From Anoxybacillus sp050480245 (lineage in GTDB: Bacteria; Bacillota; Bacilli; Bacillales; Anoxybacillaceae): a DNA stretch of 36,058 nucleotides. Below the pieces are notes generated by a model, which had not been told where the DNA came from, made no database searches, and saw only the letters and a program-made list of their open reading frames with translations. The translations under genes were made by a program, and so were the position numbers. Location of the stretch: the NCBI GenBank assembly GCA_050480245.1, contig JBCNEQ010000018.1. One strand, 5' to 3'. Below are positions 1 to 8,380 of the stretch, one piece after another. Within the stretch, counting starts at the first letter, position 1. Every line of letters begins with the position of its first letter.

Positions 1-1
1 G

Positions 2-64
2 CATTCCTCTCCCACTTACTCTCTTTGGTCGTTGAAGTGGAGTCTCCTGCGCGAAATAGGATGA
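2..64 (+). CDS. 3' end of an upstream gene, probably uroporphyrinogen-III C-methyltransferase
   Basis: An open frame enters from the left edge and stops with TGA at 62-64, overlapping the ATG of the next gene in the typical ATGA translational-coupling arrangement. Only about 20 residues are visible, so the protein cannot be identified from its own sequence. The next two genes are SirB and SirC. In Bacillus subtilis the order is ylnD (SUMT), ylnE, ylnF, so the C-methyltransferase that makes precorrin-2 is the natural candidate. The identification rests on context alone. Confidence 0.4.
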   Translation, partial: HSSPTYSLWSLKWSLLREIG

Positions 65-768
65 AAGCTGTATTGTATATTTGTCACGGGAGCCGATCGA
101 AAGAAGGACAAAAAGAGGCGATCGCTTTTGTTGAACGCCTCTCTTCTTCGATCTCCATCCCTATTCAACATATATGTTTTTTAGAATTATGCGAACCGGA
201 TATTGTCACAGGAGTGGAACGTTGTGTTCGTGACGGAGCAACAACGATTTTAGCCATTCCGCTTTTACTATTGGCAGCGAATCACGCCAAACACGACATC
301 CCGTATGAATTAGAAAAAGCAAAAAAAATGTTTCCTCATGTGACGATCACATACGGAAAACCGTTCGGTGTACAACATGACATTATTTCTGCTCTCTCCG
401 CGATGATCGAACACGCCGATGCTATTATGCTCGTCGGTCGCGGAAGTAGCGATACGGAAGCACAAGTGGATTTTCAGCAGATCGCTTATTTATTGCAAAA
501 CGAAACAAACATACCCGTATATCCATGTTATTTAGCAGCTGCTTCTCCTTCTTTTTCTGACGTTGTCACTTCGCTTTCCAAAACAGCAAATCATAAACGA
601 GTGGCCGTTGTTCCATACATCCTATTTTTCGGTCAGCTGCTTGACTATATTCATAAGACGCTGCAAGCACAACAAGCGAGCGATGTATCGTTTACATTAT
701 ATCCCCCTGTGCGAACGTATGACGTATTAGACCATCTCGTTAAACAACAAGTGAAGGAATGGGGATGA
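61..768 (+). CDS. sirB: Sirohydrochlorin ferrochelatase (CbiX/SirB family)
   Basis: Inserts Fe2+ into sirohydrochlorin, the last step of siroheme synthesis; siroheme is the cofactor of sulfite and nitrite reductases. The 235-residue protein starts with a beta strand followed by ICHGSRSKEG, which carries the conserved metal-binding/catalytic His at about residue 9. A second His cluster, AANHAKHDIP, lies near residues 73-81. Both are hallmarks of the CbiX/SirB chelatase fold. The ATG at 61 is preferred over the TTG at 25 because it overlaps the upstream stop (ATGA) and homologues begin at MKAVLYICHG-like sequence. It is coupled to the upstream gene and lies 4 bases before sirC, so it belongs to a siroheme operon that probably follows sulfate-assimilation genes off the left edge. 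Confidence 0.9.
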   Translation: MKAVLYICHGSRSKEGQKEAIAFVERLSSSISIPIQHICFLELCEPDIVTGVERCVRDGATTILAIPLLLLAANHAKHDIPYELEKAKKMFPHVTITYGKPFGVQHDIISALSAMIEHADAIMLVGRGSSDTEAQVDFQQIAYLLQNETNIPVYPCYLAAASPSFSDVVTSLSKTANHKRVAVVPYILFFGQLLDYIHKTLQAQQASDVSFTLYPPVRTYDVLDHLVKQQVKEWG

Positions 769-772
769 ACAT

Positions 773-1270
773 ATGTTTCCTCTTTTCGTACGAATGACAG
801 GAAAAAAAGTTGTCATTGCTGGCGGAGGGCAAATTGCTTATCGCCGCTTGCTTCCCCTGCTTCATGAAGGAGCCCACATTACCGTCATTAGCCCAGAAGT
901 GATCGATGAGATTGTTCATTTAGCTGAGCAGAAACAAATTACGTGGCACGCGCGCCCCATTGAACCAGCCGATTATATCGATGCTTTTTTGATTATCGCG
1001 GCAACGAACGATTCAAGCGTCAATGAACAAATTGCTGCACATGCGTCACCTAATCAACTTGTTAACGTCGTAAGCAACCATCTGCTTGGGAATGTTCATG
1101 TTCCCGCTTTCTTTTCACGTGGAAAATTACAAATCGCCATTACGACAGGTGGTGCAAGCCCGACTCTTGCCAAGCAAATCAAAAAACAACTTGAACAAAT
1201 ATTTGATGAATCGATTGCTGAATATATCGATGAGCTATATGAGCAACGACAAAAGCGAAAAGAGCCTTGA
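773..1270 (+). CDS. sirC: Precorrin-2 dehydrogenase (SirC/YlnF type)
   Basis: NAD-dependent oxidation of precorrin-2 to sirohydrochlorin, the step before SirB. At 165 residues it matches stand-alone Bacillus SirC proteins (YlnF is about 160 residues) rather than the long CysG fusion. The N-terminal Rossmann fold has VVIAGGGQIAYRR at about residues 13-25. An acidic/Ser turn, TVISPEV, follows, then the conserved ITTGGASPTLAKQIKKQLE stretch near residues 123-141. It starts 4 bases after sirB with a good purine-rich site (AAGGAATGGGG). The last codons and the stop lie inside the left arm of the terminator, so coding sequence and transcription end are compressed together. Sirohydrochlorin synthesis is thus split over three proteins here. 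Confidence 0.9.
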   Translation: MFPLFVRMTGKKVVIAGGGQIAYRRLLPLLHEGAHITVISPEVIDEIVHLAEQKQITWHARPIEPADYIDAFLIIAATNDSSVNEQIAAHASPNQLVNVVSNHLLGNVHVPAFFSRGKLQIAITTGGASPTLAKQIKKQLEQIFDESIAEYIDELYEQRQKRKEP

Positions 1271-1293
1271 TCATTTCGATCAAAGCTCTTTTT
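1258..1293. terminator. Bidirectional terminator between sirC and the DUF4397 gene
   Basis: Two stacked arms, AAAGAGC plus TTGATC, pair with GATCAA plus GCTCTTT, with one mismatch between them and a 5-base loop. T-tracts flank both sides, so the hairpin can serve both convergent genes. The sirC stop codon is inside the stem. Confidence 0.85.
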
Positions 1294-1295
1294 GT

Positions 1296-2036
1296 TTAAG
1301 ACTCTAATACTAGCACCTCTAATGAAGGAGTGCGGGATACGTAACCGACGGCAACGACCGTATAAGACTTATTTGGTTGGAAGCGCACATTGGGAATCGA
1401 TAAAACGACTTGATTCGTCCCTGCCACACGTACATCGACATGCAATTTTTCATTGACTGGTGCGTCAATATAATCCGTCACCTTTCCAAATGAAACATTG
1501 CGAAATAGCACATCACCATTGCGTAAAGCAATATCCACCGCTGGAGCATCTGGTGAAAAGTGAGCAAAGCGCACTTTCGCTTTCCCGTACGGTGCATACG
1601 GATGGTCAAGAATAGGAAGAAGTTGCAAGCGATGCACATCGCCAATGACTGCTAGTGTATACGTCATTTTCGGCAAGACATTAATCGTTTGACTAAGAAT
1701 AGGGGACGATGTATGTCCTGCTGGATACACATCGATACGATGCTCTCCTTTTGGAATCTTCATATATTGGCTTAGTTGTTTATATTTCATATTGCGCAAT
1801 ATTTTTTGTCCATTCATATACACGTCAATCGCAGGAGTATCAGGTGAAGCATGGAATAGACGAACACGCCCATCATCATCATCTCGCTCTTCTTCGCGCC
1901 ACTTGACTATTTTTTCTACATACTCCATATGTTTTCGCATATACTTTTCATGCCGATCCCAATCTTTATATTGATAATAACGCGCCAACAAATCATACAT
2001 AACCGCCTTTTGAATATAGCGATCCATCTCGTTCAC
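1296..2036 (-). CDS. DUF4397 domain protein
   Basis: A 246-residue protein. The first 55 or so residues are helical and highly charged (DWDRHEKYMRKHMEYVEK, then an Asp/Glu run). Two DUF4397-type beta-sandwich repeats follow, each opening with a near-identical motif: RLFHASPDTPAIDVYMNG near residue 58 and RFAHFSPDAPAVDIALRNG near residue 155. The family is common in Bacillaceae, often at the cell surface, but no signal peptide is visible here, so it may be intracellular or a spore or coat-associated protein. It starts at a GTG with GGGAGGA six bases upstream; an ATG lies three codons later. Its biochemical role is unknown. Confidence 0.75.
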   Translation of the reverse strand: MNEMDRYIQKAVMYDLLARYYQYKDWDRHEKYMRKHMEYVEKIVKWREEERDDDDGRVRLFHASPDTPAIDVYMNGQKILRNMKYKQLSQYMKIPKGEHRIDVYPAGHTSSPILSQTINVLPKMTYTLAVIGDVHRLQLLPILDHPYAPYGKAKVRFAHFSPDAPAVDIALRNGDVLFRNVSFGKVTDYIDAPVNEKLHVDVRVAGTNQVVLSIPNVRFQPNKSYTVVAVGYVSRTPSLEVLVLES

Positions 2037-2140
2037 AGCTGTTCCTCCCTCGTAAATCTTTTTACGTATTCAACGTATGCGATGCGAGGTAGGCTGTTGT
2101 ATGATTTTTATAGAAAATTTTTAGCGAGGGAGATAAACAT

Positions 2141-2419
2141 ATGATCGTTCGTTATTCCATTGTTGCGCACGGTCGCGTACAAGGTGTAGGGTTCCGCTAC
2201 TTCGCCCAATATGAAGCAAGAAGACGGGGGCTGACTGGTTGGGTAAAAAATTGTGATGTCGACCATTTAATCGAAATAGAAGTGCAAGGAGAAGTTGAAC
2301 GTGTGGAGGCTTTTGTCGATGAAATAAAAAAAGGACCGCCATTTGCGCGTGTGGAACGAATAGAGCAATACGCCATTCCTACAGTTCCCCACGAAACTAC
2401 TTTTCGCATTATATATTGA
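2141..2419 (+). CDS. acyP: Acylphosphatase
   Basis: Hydrolyses the carboxyl-phosphate bond of acyl phosphates such as acetyl phosphate or 1,3-bisphosphoglycerate. The 92-residue length fits the family. The phosphate-binding loop GRVQGVGFRYF (residues 11-21) supplies the catalytic Arg, and GWVKNCD (about residues 34-40) supplies the catalytic Asn. A GCGAGGGAG ribosome site precedes the ATG. The gene stands alone, convergent with the feo operon, and ends in the shared terminator. Confidence 0.95.
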   Translation: MIVRYSIVAHGRVQGVGFRYFAQYEARRRGLTGWVKNCDVDHLIEIEVQGEVERVEAFVDEIKKGPPFARVERIEQYAIPTVPHETTFRIIY

Positions 2420-2446
2420 AAAAAGCTGACCAAAGTCAGCTTTTTT
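2419..2446. terminator. Shared bidirectional terminator, acyP and the feo operon
   Basis: A perfect stem GAAAAAAGCTGAC / GTCAGCTTTTTTC around a CAAA loop, with U-tracts possible in both directions. The acyP stop touches its left base. The stop codon of the minus-strand Cys-rich protein (2436-2438) lies in the right arm. Confidence 0.9.
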
Positions 2447-2582
2447 CATGACAACTTGTACTACATGATCCTTTGACTGAACAAGCAGCACATGTTCCAC
2501 GTTTACTTTTTTGAATAAAGCGAAAAATGGTCCAACCTGCATATCCGAAAATAGTTGTGCCAATGACAACATTTACGATCAT
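2436..2582 (-). CDS. FeoB-associated Cys-rich membrane protein
   Basis: A 48-residue protein with one N-terminal membrane segment (IVNVVIGTTIFGYAGWTIF), a basic stretch (QKSKRG) and four Cys in the tail (TCAACSVKGSCSTSC). This is the layout of the small FeoB-associated Cys-rich family encoded just downstream of feoB in many Firmicutes; it is thought to assist ferrous iron uptake. The start at 2582 is chosen because AAGGAAGGG precedes it and the longer upstream frame overlaps the end of feoB. It lies 14 bases after feoB, so it is the third gene of the feo operon. Its last codons are read through the right arm of the terminator hairpin. Confidence 0.85.
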   Translation of the reverse strand: MIVNVVIGTTIFGYAGWTIFRFIQKSKRGTCAACSVKGSCSTSCHEKS

Positions 2583-2596
2583 GTATATCCCTTCCT

Positions 2597-4600
2597 TTAG
2601 AAGCCAAGCAAGCTTCCGAATTGGTAAATAGCGAGTGAAACGATATATGCTAACGCTAGCGCATAACTCATGGAGAACATCGTCCATTTTCGTGAACCTG
2701 TTTCTTTATAAATCGTTGCCACAGTCGCTAAACATGGAACATATAGTAAAACGAACACCATAAAACTAAACGCTGATAGCGGAGTAAAGTGCGATGCCAT
2801 CAACCCTTGAAGCGACGCTACATCCGGTACGTGATAAATAATGTTCATCGTTGATACTACTACTTCTTTTGCTAAAAATCCCGTTAGTAGCGCAGCGCCT
2901 GCTTGCCATGTGCCAAAGCCAAGGGGCGCAAGTAACGGAGCAAGCACGCCACCAATCATTGCTAAAAAACTATCGTCCATATTTACATTGACGCCGTTCG
3001 GACCAACATAAGATAATAACCAGATGGCAACGGAACCGCCAAAAATAAACGTTCCTGCTTTTTTGACAAATCCTTTTCCTTTATCCCACGTGCTTCGCCA
3101 TAGTGCTTGCCATTGCGGCATACGATATGGCGGTAATTCGACAACAAACACTGAAGCCCCTTGTTTTAAAATCGTCAATGAAAATAGTTTTGCGAGTATA
3201 AGTGCTAATACAACACCAAGAACATATAAAGAAAAAACGATAAGTGCTTGATTTGCTGCAAAAAATGCCCCAACAAACAAGGCATATACCGGCAAACGCG
3301 CGGAACAAGACATAAGCGGTGTTAACAACATCGTCACGAGCCGCTCCCGCGGTTGTTCGATCGTCCGAGCTGCCATTACGCCAGGAACGTTACAGCCAAA
3401 TCCGATAATAAGCGGGATAAATGCTTTTCCGTTCAATCCCACTGCTTCCATTAATCGATCCATGACAAGCGCTACGCGCGCCATATACCCTGAATCTTCT
3501 AAGAAAGAAATGAAGAAAAATAAAATGAAAATTTGCGGAACAAACACAAGCACGCCGCCTACTCCAGCGATCACGCCATCAACGACGAGCGCGCGAATAA
3601 ATTCAGAAGCGCCGATCGCTTCTAACATCGCTGTCACCGAATGGGTTAACGGACCCGCAAAAAATGCATCAAGCAAATCGGAAAGCGGCACGCCAAGCCA
3701 ATCGAATGTCAGTTGAAATAAAATATACATCGTAAATAGAAAAATCGGAATGCCGACATATTTATTTGTTACAACTGCATCAATGCGGTCCGTCAGCGTC
3801 ACTCGTCCGATTTCTTTGCGTTGTACAGACGTTTCGATCACTTCTTTAACAAACGAACGACGACGTTCATAAATCAACCGTGCAGGCGACATCTGTTCCG
3901 CATGTTGAACTTCTTTTTCTGCTTGTTCATATAATGAACGCCATGTTGCTTCCGGCAATTTTTCTGCTACATATTCACGAACGTAGCTATTTCCTTCATA
4001 AAACTGAATCGCTAACCACCGAACAGGAAACTGCTCCTCTGTGCCCCATGCCGCGACAAATCGTTCAATCGCTCGTTCCATTGCCTCACCGTAAAAAAGT
4101 GTGAAAGGCTCCGTTTGCTCTAGCACTTTTTCAAGCAGCGTGTGTTCTATTTGATCGCATCCTTTTCCTGTTCGAGCAATGACAGGAACAACAGGGACGC
4201 GCAATGCTTCTGCTAATTTGGCTTGATCGATGAATATGCCACGTCTTTCTGCGACATCCACCATATTTAAAGCGACTGTCAGCGGTTTACCGAATTCTAA
4301 TAGCTGCACAGTTAACAATAAATTTCGCTCTAATTGCGACGCATCGACGATATTTAAAATTTCATCGAACGATTCAGTCAATAAAAATTGCGTCACGACA
4401 CGCTCGTCGCGAGAAAGCGGATGAAGCGAATATACACCTGGCAAATCAATTACTTTCGCCCATTTATCACGCAAAACACCTACTTTTTTTTCAACCGTGA
4501 CGCCGCTCCAGTTTCCGACATACTCATACGTCCCTGTTAATTGATTAAACAACGATGTTTTTCCTGTATTTGGGTTACCAACAAGTGCAATATGCATCAT
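2597..4600 (-). CDS. feoB: Ferrous iron transporter FeoB
   Basis: Main permease of the Feo system, moving Fe2+ across the cytoplasmic membrane under control of an N-terminal G domain. The 667-residue protein has G1 GNPNTGKTS (residues 8-16), G3 DLPG (52-55) and G4 NMVD (112-115). A helical spacer and two Gate/nucleoside-recognition membrane blocks follow. IIGFGCNVPGVMAARTIEQ, with the conserved Cys, marks the first Gate region, and LTPLMSCSARLPVYALFVG follows it. Translation is coupled to feoA: the first ATG overlaps the feoA stop (ATGA), with a second ATG immediately after. All key motifs are intact. Confidence 0.97.
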   Translation of the reverse strand: MMHIALVGNPNTGKTSLFNQLTGTYEYVGNWSGVTVEKKVGVLRDKWAKVIDLPGVYSLHPLSRDERVVTQFLLTESFDEILNIVDASQLERNLLLTVQLLEFGKPLTVALNMVDVAERRGIFIDQAKLAEALRVPVVPVIARTGKGCDQIEHTLLEKVLEQTEPFTLFYGEAMERAIERFVAAWGTEEQFPVRWLAIQFYEGNSYVREYVAEKLPEATWRSLYEQAEKEVQHAEQMSPARLIYERRRSFVKEVIETSVQRKEIGRVTLTDRIDAVVTNKYVGIPIFLFTMYILFQLTFDWLGVPLSDLLDAFFAGPLTHSVTAMLEAIGASEFIRALVVDGVIAGVGGVLVFVPQIFILFFFISFLEDSGYMARVALVMDRLMEAVGLNGKAFIPLIIGFGCNVPGVMAARTIEQPRERLVTMLLTPLMSCSARLPVYALFVGAFFAANQALIVFSLYVLGVVLALILAKLFSLTILKQGASVFVVELPPYRMPQWQALWRSTWDKGKGFVKKAGTFIFGGSVAIWLLSYVGPNGVNVNMDDSFLAMIGGVLAPLLAPLGFGTWQAGAALLTGFLAKEVVVSTMNIIYHVPDVASLQGLMASHFTPLSAFSFMVFVLLYVPCLATVATIYKETGSRKWTMFSMSYALALAYIVSLAIYQFGSLLGF

Positions 4601-4827
4601 AGCGGCTTCACCTGAATGTTCATCGCCTCATTGCGACGAATACCGACGCATTGTCCGCAATTTTCAATCATAAACGGACCGCCAAGCGGCATTGTACATT
4701 TTAAGCAAATTTCTGCGCCTTCTGTAAATCCCATATCTAACAATCTTCTTTTTACTAAGCTGTTGACTTGTGACAAATCAACAATTTTTGCACGTTCCCC
4801 GACTCGTAATTGCGTCATCGCAATCAT
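4597..4827 (-). CDS. feoA: Ferrous iron transport protein A
   Basis: A 76-residue SH3-like protein that works with FeoB, probably by binding its cytoplasmic part. The features LRVGERAKIVDL, RRLLDMGFTEGAEI and a C-terminal IRRNEAMNIQV are typical of FeoA. The ATG at 4827 has CGGGGGA seven bases upstream; a second in-frame ATG at 4818 lacks such a site. It is the first gene of the operon feoA-feoB-Cys-rich protein. Confidence 0.93.
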   Translation of the reverse strand: MIAMTQLRVGERAKIVDLSQVNSLVKRRLLDMGFTEGAEICLKCTMPLGGPFMIENCGQCVGIRRNEAMNIQVKPL

Positions 4828-4840
4828 ACGTAATCCCCCG

Positions 4841-4878
4841 ATTAATAATGATAACCTTTTTCATCACCTATTATAGTA
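4841..4878 (-). promoter_or_regulatory. feoA promoter with Fur-like operator
   Basis: Reading the minus strand, a consensus -10 TATAAT lies within 4867-4878. About 10-25 bases downstream, at 4841-4855, is an AT-rich element whose plus strand reads ATTAATAATGATAAC. It holds two adjacent Fur-type hexamers, AATAAT and GATAAC, each 5/6 to GATAAT. The third, inverted hexamer is poor, so this is a plausible but imperfect Fur box, placed where a repressor would block transcription. The -35 is weak. Confidence 0.4.
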
Positions 4879-4925
4879 CGAATTATAAAGAAACATCTAT
4901 CCATTTTTATCATGTTCACAAAATG

Positions 4926-5642
4926 TTACGATGCGGAGGACACAGGCATATGTTTGAAACATGCACGTATAATTGCTTCATTTGCTTTTTCGTTTTTAGC
5001 ACAAAATGAAACGTCTTCACCGCATATATCAACACCAAGCACATGTTTGGACTGAAAAAGATGTCCAATATAGGTTACAAGCGTGTGTAATGCCATCGTT
5101 CCTTGATCCCAGTTCGTCTGCGCGTCTTGTTTGCGAAGCACATCTTTATCAATGCTAATGTATACATGTTTTGTCGGGATGGCGCGCATAATCGCGGTTG
5201 GTGCATATATCAAATCGCTTTTTGGAAAAATCGTCACATGTGAAGATGATTGTGAAGCTGCTGAACCGATGATGACAACGTGTTTTAATGTTGGAACGTG
5301 TTTTTGGGCATATGATACCCATGAGCCACATGAAAGAAGCGGAAACAATGTTTGTTCATTCATATCTGTATGATGATCGAACAATACGAGCGTAAACGGC
5401 TCATGAAACTGCTTAAGCAATACGTACGAAACATAATGATAATTGCCGCTACCGATAAACGTAATCCCTCTCGTGTAGCGACGAGTAAGACGGCTTTCAA
5501 TTTCTCGAATGGCTTGATCATCACAATATAAATTCGTTCCTTTAATGTCATACATATCGATCCACTCATGAGGAAAACGAAGAAGATTTCGTTGCCACGT
5601 ATACGTATGATCGAAGTTTAAAAACGTTACACTTGGATGCAT
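4926..5642 (-). CDS. Arginase/agmatinase-fold (ureohydrolase) family protein
   Basis: A 238-residue protein with the ureohydrolase signature in reduced form: GSGNYHY (about 64-70) where GGDH is usual, DHHTD (89-93) and SIDKDVL (163-169). The last two supply the Asp/His ligands of the binuclear Mn centre, so a metallohydrolase is likely. The short length and altered first motif set it apart from true arginases (about 300 residues). The substrate could be an agmatine-, guanidino- or formimino-type compound and cannot be assigned. The ATG at 5642 is chosen because GTGGGGAG lies just upstream; the frame remains open to 5708 but without such a site. It is a single gene, on the same strand as feoA. 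Confidence 0.75.
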   Translation of the reverse strand: MHPSVTFLNFDHTYTWQRNLLRFPHEWIDMYDIKGTNLYCDDQAIREIESRLTRRYTRGITFIGSGNYHYVSYVLLKQFHEPFTLVLFDHHTDMNEQTLFPLLSCGSWVSYAQKHVPTLKHVVIIGSAASQSSSHVTIFPKSDLIYAPTAIMRAIPTKHVYISIDKDVLRKQDAQTNWDQGTMALHTLVTYIGHLFQSKHVLGVDICGEDVSFCAKNEKANEAIIRACFKHMPVSSAS

Positions 5643-5788
5643 ACATCTCCCCACCCTTGTGCAAGTTTTTCTCTTCAATAAAATTATACAAGCGTCTTTA
5701 GTGAACATACAATCATATTATAACGTGAAAACTTCCACATATTTGCCACAAATAAATACATATACCCCTTTATCTATAATTTTTATTG

Positions 5789-5797
5789 TGATACAAT
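5789..5797 (+). promoter_or_regulatory. Extended -10 promoter of the CoA-disulfide reductase gene
   Basis: TG-A-TACAAT forms an extended -10 25 bases before the ATG, and TAAGGAGG follows it. No good -35 was found, as is common for extended -10 promoters. Confidence 0.45.
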
Positions 5798-5822
5798 TCA
5801 TAATGTAAGGAGGCTGATCAAT

Positions 5823-8252
5823 ATGAGCAAAAAAATCGTAATTGTCGGTGGTGTAGCTGGTGGCGCAACAACAGCTGCTCGCTTACGTCGTTTAGATGAA
5901 CAGGCAGAAATCGTTATGTTTGAACGTGGAGAATATATTTCATTCGCAAACTGTGGTCTTCCGTATTACATTGGTGGAACCGTTGCAGAACGCGATGCGC
6001 TACTTGTTCAAACAGTTAAAGGCATGTCAGAAAAATTTAATCTCGACATTCGCATTCAAAGCGAAGTCATTGCGATTAACCGTGAACGCAAAACCGTAGC
6101 GGTAAAACATTTACCAACAGGTGAAACGTACGAAGAAAGTTACGACTATCTCGTCTTATCGCCAGGCGCAAGCCCAATTAAGCCAAACATTCCAGGTATT
6201 GCAGAAGCAAACGCCTTATTTACATTACGAAACATTCCAGATACAGATCGGATCAAAGCATATGTCGATGAAAAGAAACCAAAAAAAGCAGTCGTGATTG
6301 GCGGAGGGTTTATCGGTGTAGAAATGGCCGAAAACTTATGGGAACGCGGCATAGACGTGACACTTGTTGAAGTGGCGAAACAAATTATGGCCCCTGTCGA
6401 CTACGAAATGGCTGCGATTCTTCATCAGCATATAAAAGATAAAGGTGTGCGGCTCATTTTAGAAGATGGTGTCGCTGCATTTGAACAACAAGGAAAAATC
6501 GTTCTCTTACAAAGCGGAACAACACTCGATACAGACATGATCGTATTAGCCATTGGTGTGAAGCCAGAAAACGAATTAGCAAAACAAGCTGGGCTAGCTA
6601 TTGGCGAACGTGGCGGCATTCAAGTGAATGAATATTTACAAACATCCGATCCTTCGATTTATGCAATTGGTGATGCGATCGAAGTCATTGACTATGTGAA
6701 CGGAAGAGCGACTCACATTCCGCTCGCATGGCCCGCAAACCGTCAAGGTCGAATTGTTGCGGACCATATCAACGGTCGAAACGTACGCTATAAAGGAACA
6801 CTTGGCACAGCAATCGCCAAAGTATTCGATATGACGGTTGCAGCGACAGGAAACAACGAAAAAACGTTACAGCGTCTTGGCATACAATACGAAGCGTTGC
6901 ACATCCATCCAAATTCACATGCAAGCTACTATCCAGGAGCGTTTCCGATTGCATTAAAATTGTTATTTGATCGAAAAACAGGGCGCATTTTCGGTGCTCA
7001 AGCAGTTGGTTACGACGGTGTCGATAAACGAATTGACGTTATTGCAACAGCGATTAAAGGCGGAATGACGGTATTTGATTTACCAGATTTAGAATTAGCT
7101 TATGCACCGCCATATTCATCCGCTAAAGACCCGGTCAATATGGCTGGTTATGTCGCAACAAATATGATTGAAGACATGGTTGAAACGATTCAGTGGCATC
7201 AAGTGAATGAATTAATCAAAAACGGTGCACGTCTCGTTGACGTTCGTGAAGAAATAGAACGCGACATGGGCTTTATCCCAAACTCGATCAACATTCCGCT
7301 CGGACAATTGCGCAAACGACTTCATGAGCTTCCTAAAGATGAAACGATCTACGTTTATTGTCAAGTTGGATTACGCGGTTACTTAGCCGCACGCATATTG
7401 TCTCAACATGGCTTCCGTGTGAAAAACTTAGACGGTGGGTATAAAACATACGCAGCCGTTTATGGTGAACAACACGAACAGCAAAAGGAAGAAGAAAAAC
7501 CATTGGAGAGTGGCGACGTCATGCATGTTCAAGCAACAACCACATTAGATGCATGTGGACTCCAATGCCCTGGGCCGATTATGAAAGTATATCAAGCGAT
7601 GGAACAGCTAAAAGACGGCGATGTGCTAGAAGTGAAAGCGACGGATCCAGGCTTTGCGCGCGACATTCAATCATGGTGCAAAAAAACAGGCAATACGCTG
7701 TTAAAAACAACTTTTGAAAATAAAACGTTTATCGCCCATATTCAAAAAGGAACGCAAACACCGACTGTAAAGGAACCGAAAAAAGACGGTGCAACGATCG
7801 TTGTTTTTAGCGGTGATTTAGATAAAGCGATTGCGTCGTTTATTATCGCATCCGGCGCTGCCGCAATGGGCAAAAAAGTAACGATGTTCTTTACGTTCTG
7901 GGGACTAAATATTTTGCGGAGAAAAGATGCCCCTCCAGTGCAAAAAGATATGCTTGAAAAAATGTTCGGTATGATGATGCCAAAAGGTGTTCATGACCTC
8001 CCGTTATCAAAAATGAACATGGCAGGCATGGGACCAAAAATGATTCAATACGTGATGGAAAAGAAACACGTAGACGATATTGAAACGTTAATGAAAAACG
8101 CCATGGCTGCAGGTGTAAAACTCGTCGCATGCTCGATGTCAATGGACATTATAGGCATGAAGAAGGAAGAATTAATTGACGGAATCGAAATTGGTGGCGT
8201 CGCAACATATTTAGGCGATGCTGAAGAAGCAGGATTAAACTTGTTTATTTAA
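5823..8252 (+). CDS. CoA-disulfide/persulfide reductase fused to rhodanese, TusA and DsrE domains
   Basis: An 809-residue, four-domain sulfur-trafficking protein. Residues 1-445 are a FAD/NAD(P)H pyridine-nucleotide disulfide oxidoreductase with FAD loop GGVAGG, the redox Cys in SFANCGLPYY (Cys44), a second nucleotide loop VVIGGGFIGVEMAEN near 157-171 and SIYAIGDA near 280. Residues 465-550 are a rhodanese domain with active Cys513 in YCQVGLRG. Residues 572-645 are a TusA/SirA domain with CGLQCPGP, whose CPxP Cys is about 582. Residues 655-809 are a DsrE-like domain. The first two parts resemble the known CoADR-Rhd enzymes that reduce CoA-persulfide, and the added domains suggest sulfane sulfur is passed along one chain. 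Monocistronic, with its own promoter and terminator. Confidence 0.9.
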   Translation: MSKKIVIVGGVAGGATTAARLRRLDEQAEIVMFERGEYISFANCGLPYYIGGTVAERDALLVQTVKGMSEKFNLDIRIQSEVIAINRERKTVAVKHLPTGETYEESYDYLVLSPGASPIKPNIPGIAEANALFTLRNIPDTDRIKAYVDEKKPKKAVVIGGGFIGVEMAENLWERGIDVTLVEVAKQIMAPVDYEMAAILHQHIKDKGVRLILEDGVAAFEQQGKIVLLQSGTTLDTDMIVLAIGVKPENELAKQAGLAIGERGGIQVNEYLQTSDPSIYAIGDAIEVIDYVNGRATHIPLAWPANRQGRIVADHINGRNVRYKGTLGTAIAKVFDMTVAATGNNEKTLQRLGIQYEALHIHPNSHASYYPGAFPIALKLLFDRKTGRIFGAQAVGYDGVDKRIDVIATAIKGGMTVFDLPDLELAYAPPYSSAKDPVNMAGYVATNMIEDMVETIQWHQVNELIKNGARLVDVREEIERDMGFIPNSINIPLGQLRKRLHELPKDETIYVYCQVGLRGYLAARILSQHGFRVKNLDGGYKTYAAVYGEQHEQQKEEEKPLESGDVMHVQATTTLDACGLQCPGPIMKVYQAMEQLKDGDVLEVKATDPGFARDIQSWCKKTGNTLLKTTFENKTFIAHIQKGTQTPTVKEPKKDGATIVVFSGDLDKAIASFIIASGAAAMGKKVTMFFTFWGLNILRRKDAPPVQKDMLEKMFGMMMPKGVHDLPLSKMNMAGMGPKMIQYVMEKKHVDDIETLMKNAMAAGVKLVACSMSMDIIGMKKEELIDGIEIGGVATYLGDAEEAGLNLFI

Positions 8253-8259
8253 AAAAATC

Positions 8260-8289
8260 GGGCTATCTCGTTACAGAGATAGCCCTTTC
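8260..8289 (+). terminator. Terminator after the CoA-disulfide reductase gene
   Basis: A perfect 10-bp stem GGGCTATCTC / GAGATAGCCC with a 6-base loop, followed by TTTC and preceded by seven A, so it could act in both directions. Confidence 0.85.
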
Positions 8290-8380
8290 AAGTATATTCA
8301 CAGGGGGATCGGGGGAATACACTTAGCATTATCCATTATGACCGTTATTTTTGATTTTATACGTGCATGTATGAAATTTT

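Noticed and set aside
5643..5708. Longer N-terminus for the arginase-fold protein
   Set aside because: No ribosome site before 5708, while GTGGGGAG sits just before the ATG at 5642.
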